Below, one piece after another: positions 15,014-24,619 of a DNA stretch of 64,000 nucleotides. Made by a program: the position numbers and the translations under genes. The notes beneath the pieces are model-generated. The model was given only the letters and a program-made list of their open reading frames with translations. It did not search any database and was not told the DNA's origin. Numbering within the stretch: the stretch's first letter is position 1; the number at the start of each line of letters is the position of its first letter. The DNA is from an uncultured Bacteroidota bacterium (GTDB lineage Bacteria > Bacteroidota > Bacteroidia > Bacteroidales > GWA2-32-17). Location of the stretch: NCBI GenBank assembly GCA_903837285.1, contig CAILUD010000100.1, forward strand, positions 1 through 64,000, in the 5' to 3' direction.

Positions 15014-15979
15014 TTACATAAATGTTTCCAGGCCATCTTTAAAAGTTTTATATTTTAAGTCTGGTAATAATTCTTCTTTCATTCGTTTTGTGTCGCCATA
15101 ATATGAAACCATACCTATTTTAATAAAATCTCGGGTTAATAACGAACGGGTTCCAAAAATATAAGAATACTTTTCGCAACAATTAGCAAAAAGCATTATT
15201 AGCCAGACCGGCATATTATGCCATGGCTTTTTGTGCTGCCAATAAGGGCATGCAACTTCAAAATAATCCTGTAAAGTTTGTACTCCATCATCGCCTATAT
15301 GATAAATGCCTTTTATTTTTTGTTTAACAATTGCATTTTCAAATGCTGTAAGAAAATCGGGTGTAGAAATAAAATGAACCCAGGTTGGTTTTTTCCATAT
15401 TCCGAGTATCCAGTATTTTGCTAATATTTTCGCAACATCCATCATTAAAATTCCTTTTCCGTATACCATTCCTAATCGTAACGATACTGCTTCAAACTGA
15501 TTGTTTTCAGCTTTCTTAAATAAATATTTTTCTTCTTCCAAACGTGTACGAGCATGTGCAGAACCTGGGTTTGAATCTAATTTCCCCATTGCTGGTTTAT
15601 CAGGAAATGATTCACCCTCAACATGAGGAAAACTGCAAAGTATAATTTTTTTTACATTTTGTTGTAATGCAGCATCAACTAAATTTTTAAAATATTCGGT
15701 ATTTGTAATTGGCAAAAATTTATCGGGATTTGGTTTAAATAATATTCCTGCAAAATGAACAATTACATCAATGTTTTTAAATGTATCTGTTAAAGTTTCT
15801 TTTTTTGATAAATCTGCTTTTATAACTTTAATATTTTCCGTTTTTAACTCTGGAGCAACATCTTTTTTATGAATCATTAAATGCAGGTTTACCAATAGAT
15901 TTTGCTTTAAATGTTTTGCTAGCATTCCTCCAAGATTACCTGCTGCACCAGTTATTAGAACATTAATTTTATTTTCCAT
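15014..15979 (-). CDS. NAD(P)-dependent epimerase/dehydratase-like (extended SDR) protein
   Basis: 321 residues. The nucleotide-binding motif is VLITGAAGNLGGML (GxxGxxG), followed by DVIVHFAGIL and SLRLGMVYG, which are typical of the extended SDR/NAD-epimerase family. The active-site YxxxK is not recognisable: the region reads HARTRLEEEK, with His and Arg in the Tyr and Lys positions. It may be a non-catalytic NAD(P)-binding relative or use other residues. The substrate is not predictable. It is monocistronic and convergent with the upstream pair. Confidence 0.8.
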   Translation of the reverse strand: MENKINVLITGAAGNLGGMLAKHLKQNLLVNLHLMIHKKDVAPELKTENIKVIKADLSKKETLTDTFKNIDVIVHFAGILFKPNPDKFLPITNTEYFKNLVDAALQQNVKKIILCSFPHVEGESFPDKPAMGKLDSNPGSAHARTRLEEEKYLFKKAENNQFEAVSLRLGMVYGKGILMMDVAKILAKYWILGIWKKPTWVHFISTPDFLTAFENAIVKQKIKGIYHIGDDGVQTLQDYFEVACPYWQHKKPWHNMPVWLIMLFANCCEKYSYIFGTRSLLTRDFIKIGMVSYYGDTKRMKEELLPDLKYKTFKDGLETFM

Positions 15980-16161
15980 TTTATTTGTTTTTAAGCATGG
16001 TGTGTGTCCTCCGCTTCAGCTGGGACGTTACCAATTACAAGTTTTTATAATCCTCATAATTTGTTAACGTTTCTATTTTTAATTTGTAAAAATAATTATT
16101 TGTCTTTTAACTATATTCATTTTATATGAACTTTTAAAAGGCTGATTGACAAAAAGAAAAA

Positions 16162-16364
16162 ATGTCATTCAGAGCTGAGCGAATAATCTAGTTTTTGAAT
16201 CTATTAATTACCAGATCCTTCGTTACGTTACACTACACTCTGGATGACAAAAAGAGCAGAATGTCATTCAGAACGAAGTGAAGAATCTAGTCTTAATTAC
16301 AAGTTTTGCATATCAGATTCTTCGTTTGATTACATCCGTCGTGTCTGAAAATATTCTGGATTAC
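16162..16364. repeat. Two tandem MITE-like interspersed repeats
   Basis: Copy 1 (16162-16249) begins ATGTCATTCAGAGC and ends CTCTGGATGACA. Copy 2 (about 16260-16364) begins AATGTCATTCAGAAC and ends in a decayed CTGGATTACA. Each has imperfect inverted ends and internal GAATCTAG ... CAGAT(C/T)CTTCGTT. This is the layout of short repeats scattered through many Bacteroidota genomes. The gene-free stretch 15980-16527 contains this, the hairpin at 16423 and the gcvP terminator. I see nothing in 15980-16160. Confidence 0.7.
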
Positions 16365-16422
16365 AATATAATAATACTATTTGAAATTATAAAACAGTCC
16401 ATTCTTTTTATTCATCTCCCTA

Positions 16423-16440
16423 CCCTCTTTAAAAAGAGGG
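16423..16440. repeat. Short perfect inverted repeat
   Basis: CCCTCTTT (16423-16430), AA, AAAGAGGG (16433-16440). It probably belongs to the neighbouring repeat cluster. There is no T run in the needed place. Confidence 0.5.
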
Positions 16441-16472
16441 ACAATAGGTTGGACTATTTTTAATTATAAAAC

Positions 16473-16506
16473 AAAAGGACTAAATAATTTAATATTTAGT
16501 CCTTTT
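16473..16506 (-). terminator. Terminator of gcvP
   Basis: A perfect 14-bp stem (16473-16486 with 16493-16506) with a six-base loop lies 22 bases after the gcvP stop. On the minus strand the stem ends in TCCTTTT and continues GTTTTATAA. Confidence 0.8.
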
Positions 16507-16527
16507 ACTTTTTGATATTATAAAAAA

Positions 16528-19428
16528 TTACGCTTCTACAGTTTTTAATTCAAAAACTTCTTTTCTGTAACTTTCCATTGGTGCGCATGTGCAAATAAGG
16601 TTTCTGTCGCCAAAAGCATCATCTATTCTGCTAATTGTTGGGAAGAATTTATTGTCGGCAACCCATTTTAATGGATATGCTGCTTTTTCGCGGGTATATT
16701 TATGATTCCATTCATTTGCTAACAAATCACAAGCAGGATGTGGTGCATTTCTTAAAACATTATCGTTTTCGTCAGCTATGCCATCTTTTACTTCAATAAT
16801 TTCAGAGTAAATACTCTTCATTGCATCAATAAAGCGATCTAATTCCTGTAACGATTCACTTTCGGTAGGTTCAACCATTAATGTGCCATGAACTGGGAAT
16901 GAAAGGGTAGGAGCATGGAAGCCATAATCCATTAATCGTTTTGCAATGTCGGTTTCAATAATATGAGCCATGTCTTTAAATTTTCGACAATCTAAAATCA
17001 TTTCGTGAGCTACAAAACCATTTTCGCCGGTATAAAGAATGTCAAAATAATCTTTTAAAGATGCAGCAATATAATTAGCATTTAAAATGGCATATTTTGT
17101 TGCTTCTGTTAATCCTTTTCCGCCCATCATTGTACAATAAGCATGAGAAATAGTAAGAACACTTGCACTGCCAAATGGTGCAGCAGCAACTGCTTCAACA
17201 CCTTTTAATCCGCCTGTTTTCACTACAGGGTGTTGTGGTAAGAAATCAACCAAATGACTTGCAACGCAAATAGGACCAACTCCAGGGCCGCCACCACCGT
17301 GAGGAATAGCAAAAGTTTTATGAAGATTCAAGTGGCAAACGTCAGCGCCAATATGTGCTGGACTTGTTAAACCAACCTGAGCGTTCATGTTTGCGCCATC
17401 CATATATACTTGTCCGCCATATTGGTGTATAATGTTAGTCATTTCAATAATTGCACTTTCAAAAACACCATGAGTTGATGGATAAGTTACCATAAAGCCG
17501 CTTAAATTGTCTTTATGAAGTTCAGCTTTTGTTTTTAAATCGTTAATGTTAATATTTCCTCGTTCATCGCAATCAACAAGAACTATTTCCATGCCTGCCT
17601 GTGCAGCACTTGCAGGATTTGTTCCATGTGCAGATGTGGGAATGAGCACGATGTTACGGTTTGAATTACCACGGCTTTCATGATATTTTCTGATAACCAT
17701 TAATCCGGCGTATTCGCCTGCCGCACCTGAATTTGGTTGGAAACTTATAGCTGCAAAACCTGTAATTTCGTTTAACATAGCGCCCAATTCTTCCATTAAC
17801 TGGAAGTAGCCTTCTGCTTGATTAGTAGGTGCAAATGGATGCATGTTAGCAAATTCGGGCCAGCTTAAAGGAAGCATTTCTGAAGCAGCATTTAATTTCA
17901 TAGTGCAAGAGCCTAACGAAATCATACTATGAGTTAATGAGAAATCTTTACGTTCAAGTTTTTTAATGTAACGCATCATTTCAGTCTCTGACTGGTAATC
18001 CTGAAATATTGATTGTTTTAATATTTTATCTGAACGTTTAAAGCTATCTTTTAAAGAAATTGTTGTAGGGTATTCGGTAATTTTTATGTGTTGTTTTTCT
18101 GCAGCTTCAGCGAAAATATGGAGTATTTTGTTAAGTCTGCATAATGTAACTGTTTCGTCAATTGAAATACCGATGGTATTTGAATCTATATAATTAAAGT
18201 TTACTTCTTTTTCAACTGCAATTTTTTGTATTCTTTCTGATGTTATATTTGAAGGAAGTTTAATAATTAATGTGTCGAAAAAGTTTGTGTTTTCTTGTTT
18301 GTAGCCAAATTCAGTTAATTTTTGACTAACTAATGTTGCTATTGATTGAACATGATTTGCAATTCTTTTTAAACCCTCTGGTCCGTGATATACTGCATAC
18401 ATTCCAGCCATTGTAGCAAGTAGTGCTTGAGCTGTACAAATATTTGATGTAGCACGTTCGCGTTTTATATGTTGTTCGCGTGTTTGTAAAGCCATTCTTA
18501 AGGCTGTACGACCTTTTGTATCGACAGAAACACCAATAATTCTTCCAGGCATAGTGCGTTTGAATGCTTCGCGAGTTGCAAAATACGCAGCATGCGGACC
18601 ACCAAAACCCATAGGAATACCAAATCTTTGTGTAGATCCGAAAACTATGTCGGCACCCCAATCACCCGGAGGAGTTAATAACACAAGACTTAAAATATCG
18701 GCAGCTACAGCAACCATAACTCCTGAACTGTGACATTTCTCTACAAATGATTTATAATCGTAAATAATTCCGTTTGATGCTGGATATTGAATAATTGCAC
18801 CAAAACATTTTTCGTTAAAAGTAAAGCTTGCAAAATCTCCAGTTACTACTTCTATTCCAAGTGGAGTAGCATGTGTGTGAATAACAGCCAGTGTTTGTGG
18901 AAAAACATTATTGTCGACAAATAAAATATTTGCACCTGATTTTGCTTTTTCACGGCTACGGGTATTGTGCATCATAATCATTGCTTCCGCACCAGCAGTT
19001 GCTTCGTCAAGTAATGAAGCATTTGCAATTTCCATTTTTGTAAGCTCAATAACAACTGTCTGGTAATTCAATAAAGCTTCTAATCTGCCTTGTGAAATTT
19101 CAGCCTGGTAAGGAGTATATGAAGTATACCAACTTGGGTTTTCTAAAATATTTCTAAGTATTACGGATGGTGTTATGGTGCCATAATATCCTTTTCCAAT
19201 ATATGATTTGAAGAGTTTATTTTTAGATGCTGTTTTTCTTAAATCATTTAAATATTCAAATTCACTTTTACCATCTGGTAAATTTAAAGGAGAAGTTAAT
19301 CTGATGTTTGAAGGTACGGTTTTGTCTATTAGTTCGTTAATAGATTTTACTCCAATTTTAGCACACATTTTTTCAATTTCGTGATCTCGAGGTCCATTGT
19401 GTCTAATAATAAAATTTTCAGTTGCCAT
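16528..19428 (-). CDS. gcvP: Glycine dehydrogenase (aminomethyl-transferring), P protein
   Basis: 966 residues, full length for the fused P protein. It decarboxylates glycine with PLP and transfers the aminomethyl group to lipoylated H protein in the cytoplasm. Visible signatures are the N-terminal FIIRHNGPRD, the GSCTMKLNAASEMLP segment, the PLP-lysine segment HLNLHKTFAIPHGGGGPG, and FGSASVLTISHAY. It is monocistronic, and gcvT and canonical gcvH are not in the window. The two H-like proteins at 6572-7285 and 9430-10161 are too long and membrane-anchored to be its normal partner. It ends in a strong terminator. Confidence 0.98.
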   Translation of the reverse strand: MATENFIIRHNGPRDHEIEKMCAKIGVKSINELIDKTVPSNIRLTSPLNLPDGKSEFEYLNDLRKTASKNKLFKSYIGKGYYGTITPSVILRNILENPSWYTSYTPYQAEISQGRLEALLNYQTVVIELTKMEIANASLLDEATAGAEAMIMMHNTRSREKAKSGANILFVDNNVFPQTLAVIHTHATPLGIEVVTGDFASFTFNEKCFGAIIQYPASNGIIYDYKSFVEKCHSSGVMVAVAADILSLVLLTPPGDWGADIVFGSTQRFGIPMGFGGPHAAYFATREAFKRTMPGRIIGVSVDTKGRTALRMALQTREQHIKRERATSNICTAQALLATMAGMYAVYHGPEGLKRIANHVQSIATLVSQKLTEFGYKQENTNFFDTLIIKLPSNITSERIQKIAVEKEVNFNYIDSNTIGISIDETVTLCRLNKILHIFAEAAEKQHIKITEYPTTISLKDSFKRSDKILKQSIFQDYQSETEMMRYIKKLERKDFSLTHSMISLGSCTMKLNAASEMLPLSWPEFANMHPFAPTNQAEGYFQLMEELGAMLNEITGFAAISFQPNSGAAGEYAGLMVIRKYHESRGNSNRNIVLIPTSAHGTNPASAAQAGMEIVLVDCDERGNININDLKTKAELHKDNLSGFMVTYPSTHGVFESAIIEMTNIIHQYGGQVYMDGANMNAQVGLTSPAHIGADVCHLNLHKTFAIPHGGGGPGVGPICVASHLVDFLPQHPVVKTGGLKGVEAVAAAPFGSASVLTISHAYCTMMGGKGLTEATKYAILNANYIAASLKDYFDILYTGENGFVAHEMILDCRKFKDMAHIIETDIAKRLMDYGFHAPTLSFPVHGTLMVEPTESESLQELDRFIDAMKSIYSEIIEVKDGIADENDNVLRNAPHPACDLLANEWNHKYTREKAAYPLKWVADNKFFPTISRIDDAFGDRNLICTCAPMESYRKEVFELKTVEA

Positions 19429-19545
19429 TTTGTTTAATTTATATTAATTTTACAAAATAAAGAATCGATAAAGGTAAAAAGAAGAAATATACTTTTTTGT
19501 AATTAATCTCATGATTTTGATCTTAAATTTAAACAGTTGTTAATA

Positions 19546-20169
19546 GTGAAAATATTTATATCCATATTTATTTTATTCCAGATAGTTACTTGCAATAATA
19601 TTTTTGCTCAGGATACAATCTGGTTTATGAGCGGCGAAAGATTAATAACATCTAATTATACTGTAAAAGTTGAAGATGGAATGCTTACATACTTTAGTAA
19701 AAGAAATAAAGAAAAGAAAGTAGGTTTAGAATATGTTTTTTCAATTCACGAGAAAAATGGTAACGAAAGAGTTTTTTACGAAGCAACATCTATAGATAAT
19801 ACTCCTTTTTCTGTTGAACAAATGAGAAGTTTTATGAAAGGTGAGTTTGAAGCTTCTCAAAATTATCATGCAAATGGTGCTACTATTGTTGGAATTGTGG
19901 CAGGTGCAAGTGGTATTTATTTAATAACTTATGCTATAGGTACTCCATTTTTATCACCAGTAGTTCCTGCAGCAAATAGTGCTGTAACTGGTATGATTAA
20001 TCCAAGTGAAAAAAGAATTTTAAAAAAATATCCACAATATGCAGATGATGAGTATTTTAAAGCAGGGTATATTGAAGTTGGAAAGCAAAAAAGAATTTCA
20101 CATTCTATTGTTGGTGGCATTATTGGGTTAGCTGTTGGCGTTGTCAGTGCATTGATTATACAGCCTTAA
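19546..20169 (+). CDS. Hypothetical secreted or envelope protein
   Basis: Family not recognised. I chose GTG 19546, which gives a normal signal peptide (MKIFISIFILFQIVTCNNIFAQ). A TTG three codons earlier is the other option, and no ATG is available. The mature part begins DTIWFMSGERL, has a beta-rich first half, then two hydrophobic Gly/Ala-rich segments (about 105-150 and 180-205) that may be membrane-spanning. It is divergent from gcvP and followed by a gene-free gap before the M16 genes. Confidence 0.6.
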   Translation: MKIFISIFILFQIVTCNNIFAQDTIWFMSGERLITSNYTVKVEDGMLTYFSKRNKEKKVGLEYVFSIHEKNGNERVFYEATSIDNTPFSVEQMRSFMKGEFEASQNYHANGATIVGIVAGASGIYLITYAIGTPFLSPVVPAANSAVTGMINPSEKRILKKYPQYADDEYFKAGYIEVGKQKRISHSIVGGIIGLAVGVVSALIIQP

Positions 20170-20338
20170 TAAGTTACTTGAGTATATAAGTTGAAAGTGA
20201 AAAGTTTGAAAGTTTAATACAAAAATTGCTTTGATATTAAGTTTGTTGAATAGTTTCCGTTTATATAAAATCAAATTCATTTAGCTAAATTATTATTACG
20301 ATTTTTTTCTCATTATCTTCGCAAAAATCGTAATTACA

Positions 20339-21577
20339 ATGATTAATTTTGATAAGTTTGAGCTTGATAATGGTTTGCGAGTAATTGTTCATGCCGATAA
20401 TACAACTCCTTTAGCCGCTATAAATATTCTATATCAGGTTGGTGCACGAAATGAAAACCCAAACCGTACTGGATTTGCTCATCTTTTTGAACATCTTATG
20501 TTTGGTGGTTCAATTAATGTTCCAAGCTATGATGAGCCTTTGCAATGGGTTGGTGGAGAGAATAATGCTTTTACAACAAATGATATTACCAACTATCATT
20601 TATCATTGCCTGCAGAAAATATCGAAACTGCATTCTGGTTAGAAAGCGACAGAATGTTAAGTCTGGCATTTACTGATAAAAGTCTTGAAGTTCAGAGATC
20701 AGTAGTAATTGAAGAATTCCGACAGAGATATTTAAATCAGCCTTATGGTGATGTCTGGCTACATTTAAGACCATTAGCATACAAAGTTCATCCTTATAAA
20801 TGGGCAACAATAGGTGTTTCTGAAGAACATATTTCTGGAGTAAAAATGCAGGATGTGAAGGATTTCTTTTATTCATGGTATGCTCCAAACAATGCAATAA
20901 TGGTTGTTACAGGAAATGTAAAAACCGAAGAAATAAAACGCTTGGCACAAAAATGGTTTGGCGATATTCCAAGAAGAAATATATCAAAATTAGAAATTCC
21001 TCAGGAGCCGGAACAAATTGAAACGCGTAGATTAGTCCTTGAACGCCCCGTGCCTATGGATGCAATTTATATTGCTTTTAAAATGCCAGGAAGAATGGCT
21101 GCAGATTATAAAACTGTAGATATTATTTCTGATTTGTTAGGAAACGGAAAATCTTCAAGATTATTCAGGACGCTTGTTATGGAAAAGAAGATTTTTGGCG
21201 ATATCGAATCGTATATTACAGGGTGTATTGATACAGGATTATTGATAATTGAAGGAAGAATTAATCCTGATATTAGTTTTGAACAAGCCGAAAGCGAAGT
21301 GTTTAAAATATTAAATGAATTAACAGAAGATTTATCAGAGACCGAACTAGAGAAAGTTAAAAACAAGGCTGAAGCTACACTTGTATTTGGATATATTGAT
21401 ATTTTAAATAAAGCAACCGGACTTGCATTTTTTGAGATGATGGGCGATGCAAATTTAATAAATTCAGAATTAGAAGAATACCAAAGTGTTACAGTAAAGG
21501 ATTTAAAAATTGCAATAAAAAAGTATTTAAAAATTGAGAATGCAAGCATTTTGAATTATAAGTCAATAAAGAATTAA
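20339..21577 (+). CDS. M16 family zinc peptidase, catalytic member
   Basis: 412 residues, pitrilysin/insulinase family. The inverted zinc motif HLFEH (His48, Glu51, His52) is intact in GFAHLFEHLMFGGS, with the third ligand region further on (SLEVQRSVVIEEF). There is no signal peptide, so it is probably cytoplasmic. It is followed one base later by a second M16 gene without the zinc motif. Such pairs form heterodimers in which one chain cuts and the other supplies the R/Y substrate-binding motif. A near-consensus -7 element (TATCTTCG at 20315-20322) lies just upstream. Confidence 0.93.
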   Translation: MINFDKFELDNGLRVIVHADNTTPLAAINILYQVGARNENPNRTGFAHLFEHLMFGGSINVPSYDEPLQWVGGENNAFTTNDITNYHLSLPAENIETAFWLESDRMLSLAFTDKSLEVQRSVVIEEFRQRYLNQPYGDVWLHLRPLAYKVHPYKWATIGVSEEHISGVKMQDVKDFFYSWYAPNNAIMVVTGNVKTEEIKRLAQKWFGDIPRRNISKLEIPQEPEQIETRRLVLERPVPMDAIYIAFKMPGRMAADYKTVDIISDLLGNGKSSRLFRTLVMEKKIFGDIESYITGCIDTGLLIIEGRINPDISFEQAESEVFKILNELTEDLSETELEKVKNKAEATLVFGYIDILNKATGLAFFEMMGDANLINSELEEYQSVTVKDLKIAIKKYLKIENASILNYKSIKN

Positions 21578-21578
21578 A

Positions 21579-22862
21579 ATGGAAATATTAAACAGAAATA
21601 AAGCTCCCGATTTTAGATTAATTGATAAAATAAATATCAATACACCTAAAATTTATAAAATACATGAAACAATTCCGGTTTATGTTTTAAATGCAGGAAC
21701 AGAAGATGTTATTAGGATGGAGGTTGTTTTTAATGCAGGTTCAAAATTTTCAGAGATTCCATTGGTAGCTGCTTTTACAAATATGATGTTAAATGAAGGA
21801 ACACATAGCAGAACTTCAAAACAACTTGCAGAAGAATTTGATTATTACGGATCATATTTGCAGTTAAGTGCCGATCGCGATTTTGCAGAAGCAACTTTAT
21901 ACACACTTGGAAAGCATTTTGATAAAACTTTGGATTTATTAACAGATATTATTTTAAATCCATCTTTCCCGGATGATGAATTATCGGTATTGTTAGACAA
22001 TAAACGTCAAAGATATCAGATTGACGAGCAGAAAGTTAAAACTCTTTCGGCTAAAAAATTTAATGAAGTGATTTTTGGTAAAGAGCATTTTTATGGAAGA
22101 AATGCAGAACTTTCACATTATAATTTAATAGGTTCGCAGCAACTAAAAGACTTTCATAAACGTCTTTATCATAAAAATAATTGTAACGTGATAATTTCGG
22201 GTAAAATAACTGATGATGTTTTGAAAAGATTAGAAAGCAATTTCAAGGTTTGCGATAAAGTAGATTTTGATAATTCTTTTCTTTTACAAACTACTCAGCC
22301 TTCTTCTGATAAAAAGCATTATGTTGAGAAAGCTGATGCTGTTCAGTCTTCGATTAGAATTGGAAAACCGCTAATAAATAAACATCATGAAGATTATGCA
22401 GGTGTACAAATTCTGAATACAATACTTGGTGGATATTTTGGTTCACGTTTAATGTCGAATTTGCGCGAAGATAAAGGTTTTACTTATGGTGTTGGTTCGG
22501 CAATTGCTTCGTTAAAAGATGCTGGTTATTTTACAACCGTTTGTGAAGTGGGAGCGGAGTCAACAAATTTAGCTATTACTGAAATTTACAAAGAATTATC
22601 ACGTTTAATAGATGAAAAAGTTGATAACGAAGAATTGGGAAGAGTAAAGAATTATATGCTGGGCGAATTTGTAAGAATGTTTGATGGACCATTTGCTCAG
22701 TCTGATGCTCTTCGCTCGGTTATAGATTTTGATATGGACGAGAAGTATTTTGAAAATTATTTAACGGTTTTGAAAAATATTACGCCTTCCGATTTACAAA
22801 ATCTGGCAGGTAAATATTTTCAACCTGATACAATGTATGAAGTAGTTGCTGGAAAAATGTAA
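21579..22862 (+). CDS. M16 family peptidase, non-catalytic partner
   Basis: 427 residues. The fold matches M16, but the HxxEH zinc motif is absent: the corresponding segment reads FTNMMLNEGT. The substrate-binding motif is present as SRLMSNLREDKGFTYGVGS, which holds the conserved Arg and Tyr. This is the usual make-up of the B chain in bacterial M16 heterodimers. It starts one base after the catalytic gene stops, so the two are translated together. Confidence 0.92.
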   Translation: MEILNRNKAPDFRLIDKININTPKIYKIHETIPVYVLNAGTEDVIRMEVVFNAGSKFSEIPLVAAFTNMMLNEGTHSRTSKQLAEEFDYYGSYLQLSADRDFAEATLYTLGKHFDKTLDLLTDIILNPSFPDDELSVLLDNKRQRYQIDEQKVKTLSAKKFNEVIFGKEHFYGRNAELSHYNLIGSQQLKDFHKRLYHKNNCNVIISGKITDDVLKRLESNFKVCDKVDFDNSFLLQTTQPSSDKKHYVEKADAVQSSIRIGKPLINKHHEDYAGVQILNTILGGYFGSRLMSNLREDKGFTYGVGSAIASLKDAGYFTTVCEVGAESTNLAITEIYKELSRLIDEKVDNEELGRVKNYMLGEFVRMFDGPFAQSDALRSVIDFDMDEKYFENYLTVLKNITPSDLQNLAGKYFQPDTMYEVVAGKM

Positions 22863-22866
22863 ATAA

Positions 22867-24381
22867 ATGTTTCGTTTTTTATCAATATTATTTTTATTGT
22901 TGTTAGCGAGATCTGCGTCCTCGCAAGATATTACCCCGCCTGATACTCCTGTGCTTGATTCTGTAAGTCTTTTAAATCCCCTAGATTTAAATTCTGGAAA
23001 AGTTATTGTTTCCTGGTTTCCTTGCGATTCTGCTGATGTTGCAAATTATGTTATTTATCGTTCAATAAGTATGGTTTGGCAACAAATTGCAGTTGTTCCT
23101 TCTCCTGCAACTTCATATATTGATGTTACTGCTGCAGGTAATTTTCAGGTCGAAGCATATAGAATTGCTGCTACAGATGAGGTTAATAATATAAGTCCTA
23201 TGACTCTAAATGCGCAATATCATAATACAATTCACCCATTTCCTTATCAGGATAGTGCAAATTGTCAGATGGCTATTAAATTAGAATGGGGTAAATATGT
23301 TTATTGGTCTGAAGGAGTTAATGAATATAATATTTATTTTAGTGAAAATTATGGTCCATGGACTTTACTTTCTACAGTTACTGGTAATACATCTGTTTTT
23401 TATCACCAAACAATTAATGATAATACTTCATATTGTTATATTGTTAGAGCTGTTAGCAATTCAGGTCGAACATCAACATCTAGCCAAACCTGCTTTTTTA
23501 CCAACCTGCCAGATTACCCTCATTTCATTAATGCCGATTATGCTTCTGTTGTAAGCGATAATAGAATTGAAGTTTCTTTTACACTTGATACATTGTTTAA
23601 TGTTAAAAAGAATTATAAACTATTAAGAGCTGAGGGGAGTGATGGGACATTTATTCAAATTGCAAATTACAATAATTATACTTCTTTAAATTTAATTTAT
23701 TACGATAATGTTGATGCTACAAAATCATGGTATTATAAACTAGTAGCTGTAGATTTGTGTGGAAATTTTGTTGTGCAATCTAATATTGCAAGAAATATTA
23801 ATGTTACTGTGACATCAAACGAAGATGCTACAGAAACTGTTATTTGGAATACATATTTTAATTGGCTTGGTGGTATTGAAAAATATAATATTTATAGAGT
23901 AGTAGATAATCAAGCACCTGTTTTAGCAGGAACAACTTTTATTGATACTGTTTTTGTTGATGATATTTCTTTATATTCAATAAATAGAAAAGGTGCTTCT
24001 GGTAAGTTTTGTTATTATATTGAAGCGGTTGAGGGTGATTTTAATCCGCATAATATAAAAGGCGAGAGTAAATCCAATATTTCTTGCGAAACTCAATTTT
24101 CAAGAGTATTTATACCAAATACTTTTACACCTAATGGAGATGTTTTAAATGCGGAATTTTTACCTGTTGTATCTTTTGTTGATGCCTCAAAATATGAATT
24201 TAATATTTTTGATAGATGGGGCAAAAAAATCTTTGAAACAAATGATCCTTTAAAAGGCTGGGATGGTAAAATTAACGGACGTAAAGTTCCAGGCGGTAAT
24301 TATGTTTACACTCTATTTTATACTGATAATTCGGATAATAAGAAAGAAAAAACAGGATATGTATTTCTTTTTTACCCTTGA
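22867..24381 (+). CDS. Secreted fibronectin-III-like protein with T9SS type B (CHU_C) C-terminal domain
   Basis: 504 residues. A signal peptide (about 1-19, ending ARSASSQ) is followed by several fibronectin type III-like beta modules (for example ANYVIYRSISMVWQQIA and YNIYFSENYGPWTLL). The last ~90 residues are a gliding-motility-associated C-terminal domain: FIPNTFTPNGDVLNAEF, FNIFDRWGKKIFET, GWDGKINGRKVPGGNYVY. That domain directs export through T9SS and type B surface release or attachment. No catalytic motif is visible. The start is four bases after the M16 partner stop, so it shares the operon, though a functional link is only inferred. Confidence 0.88.
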   Translation: MFRFLSILFLLLLARSASSQDITPPDTPVLDSVSLLNPLDLNSGKVIVSWFPCDSADVANYVIYRSISMVWQQIAVVPSPATSYIDVTAAGNFQVEAYRIAATDEVNNISPMTLNAQYHNTIHPFPYQDSANCQMAIKLEWGKYVYWSEGVNEYNIYFSENYGPWTLLSTVTGNTSVFYHQTINDNTSYCYIVRAVSNSGRTSTSSQTCFFTNLPDYPHFINADYASVVSDNRIEVSFTLDTLFNVKKNYKLLRAEGSDGTFIQIANYNNYTSLNLIYYDNVDATKSWYYKLVAVDLCGNFVVQSNIARNINVTVTSNEDATETVIWNTYFNWLGGIEKYNIYRVVDNQAPVLAGTTFIDTVFVDDISLYSINRKGASGKFCYYIEAVEGDFNPHNIKGESKSNISCETQFSRVFIPNTFTPNGDVLNAEFLPVVSFVDASKYEFNIFDRWGKKIFETNDPLKGWDGKINGRKVPGGNYVYTLFYTDNSDNKKEKTGYVFLFYP

Positions 24382-24389
24382 TTCTCTTT

Positions 24390-24455
24390 ATGTCAGGTCT
24401 TTCGAACTGACATTGATAATTGAAATAAAAACAGTCAGGTCGAAAGACCTGACTG
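24390..24455. repeat. Nested inverted repeats (hairpin with GAAA loop)
   Basis: CAGTCAGGTC (24432-24441), GAAA, GACCTGACTG (24446-24455) forms a perfect 10-bp stem. ATGTCAG/CTGACAT (24390-24396/24407-24413) forms a second. GTCAGGTCTTTCGA (24392-24405) is the exact reverse complement of 24440-24453, so the two hairpins also pair with each other. It may terminate the upstream operon. Confidence 0.65.
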
Positions 24456-24497
24456 CATAAAAAAATACCTAGTGATTTGCAAGTTGGTCTAAAAGGG

Positions 24498-24564
24498 GTC
24501 ATGTTGAGGCTCTCGAAACATGTGTGAAGGGTGTGTGCACATCCTTCGAGTGCCTCAGGATGAC
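24498..24564. repeat. MITE-like interspersed repeat
   Basis: The ends are imperfect inverted repeats: GTCATGTTGAGGC (24498-24510) and GCCTCAGGATGAC (24552-24564), two mismatches. Between them lie TCTCGAAACATG and CATCCTTCGAG. It lies between convergent genes and resembles the family at 16162-16364. Confidence 0.55.
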
Positions 24565-24619
24565 TGAGAGTTGTTATGCATACAAATGGACTAATTATTA
24601 TTGCTTTGGTATAAAATAA

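Noticed and set aside
16278-16463. A 61-residue plus-strand ORF
   Set aside because: It lies across the MITE-like repeat copy and the CCCTCTTT hairpin, has no promoter and no recognisable protein features.
24263-24502. Short ORFs on both strands around 24.3-24.5 kb
   Set aside because: They overlap the end of the CHU_C gene in other frames or read through the hairpin repeats.
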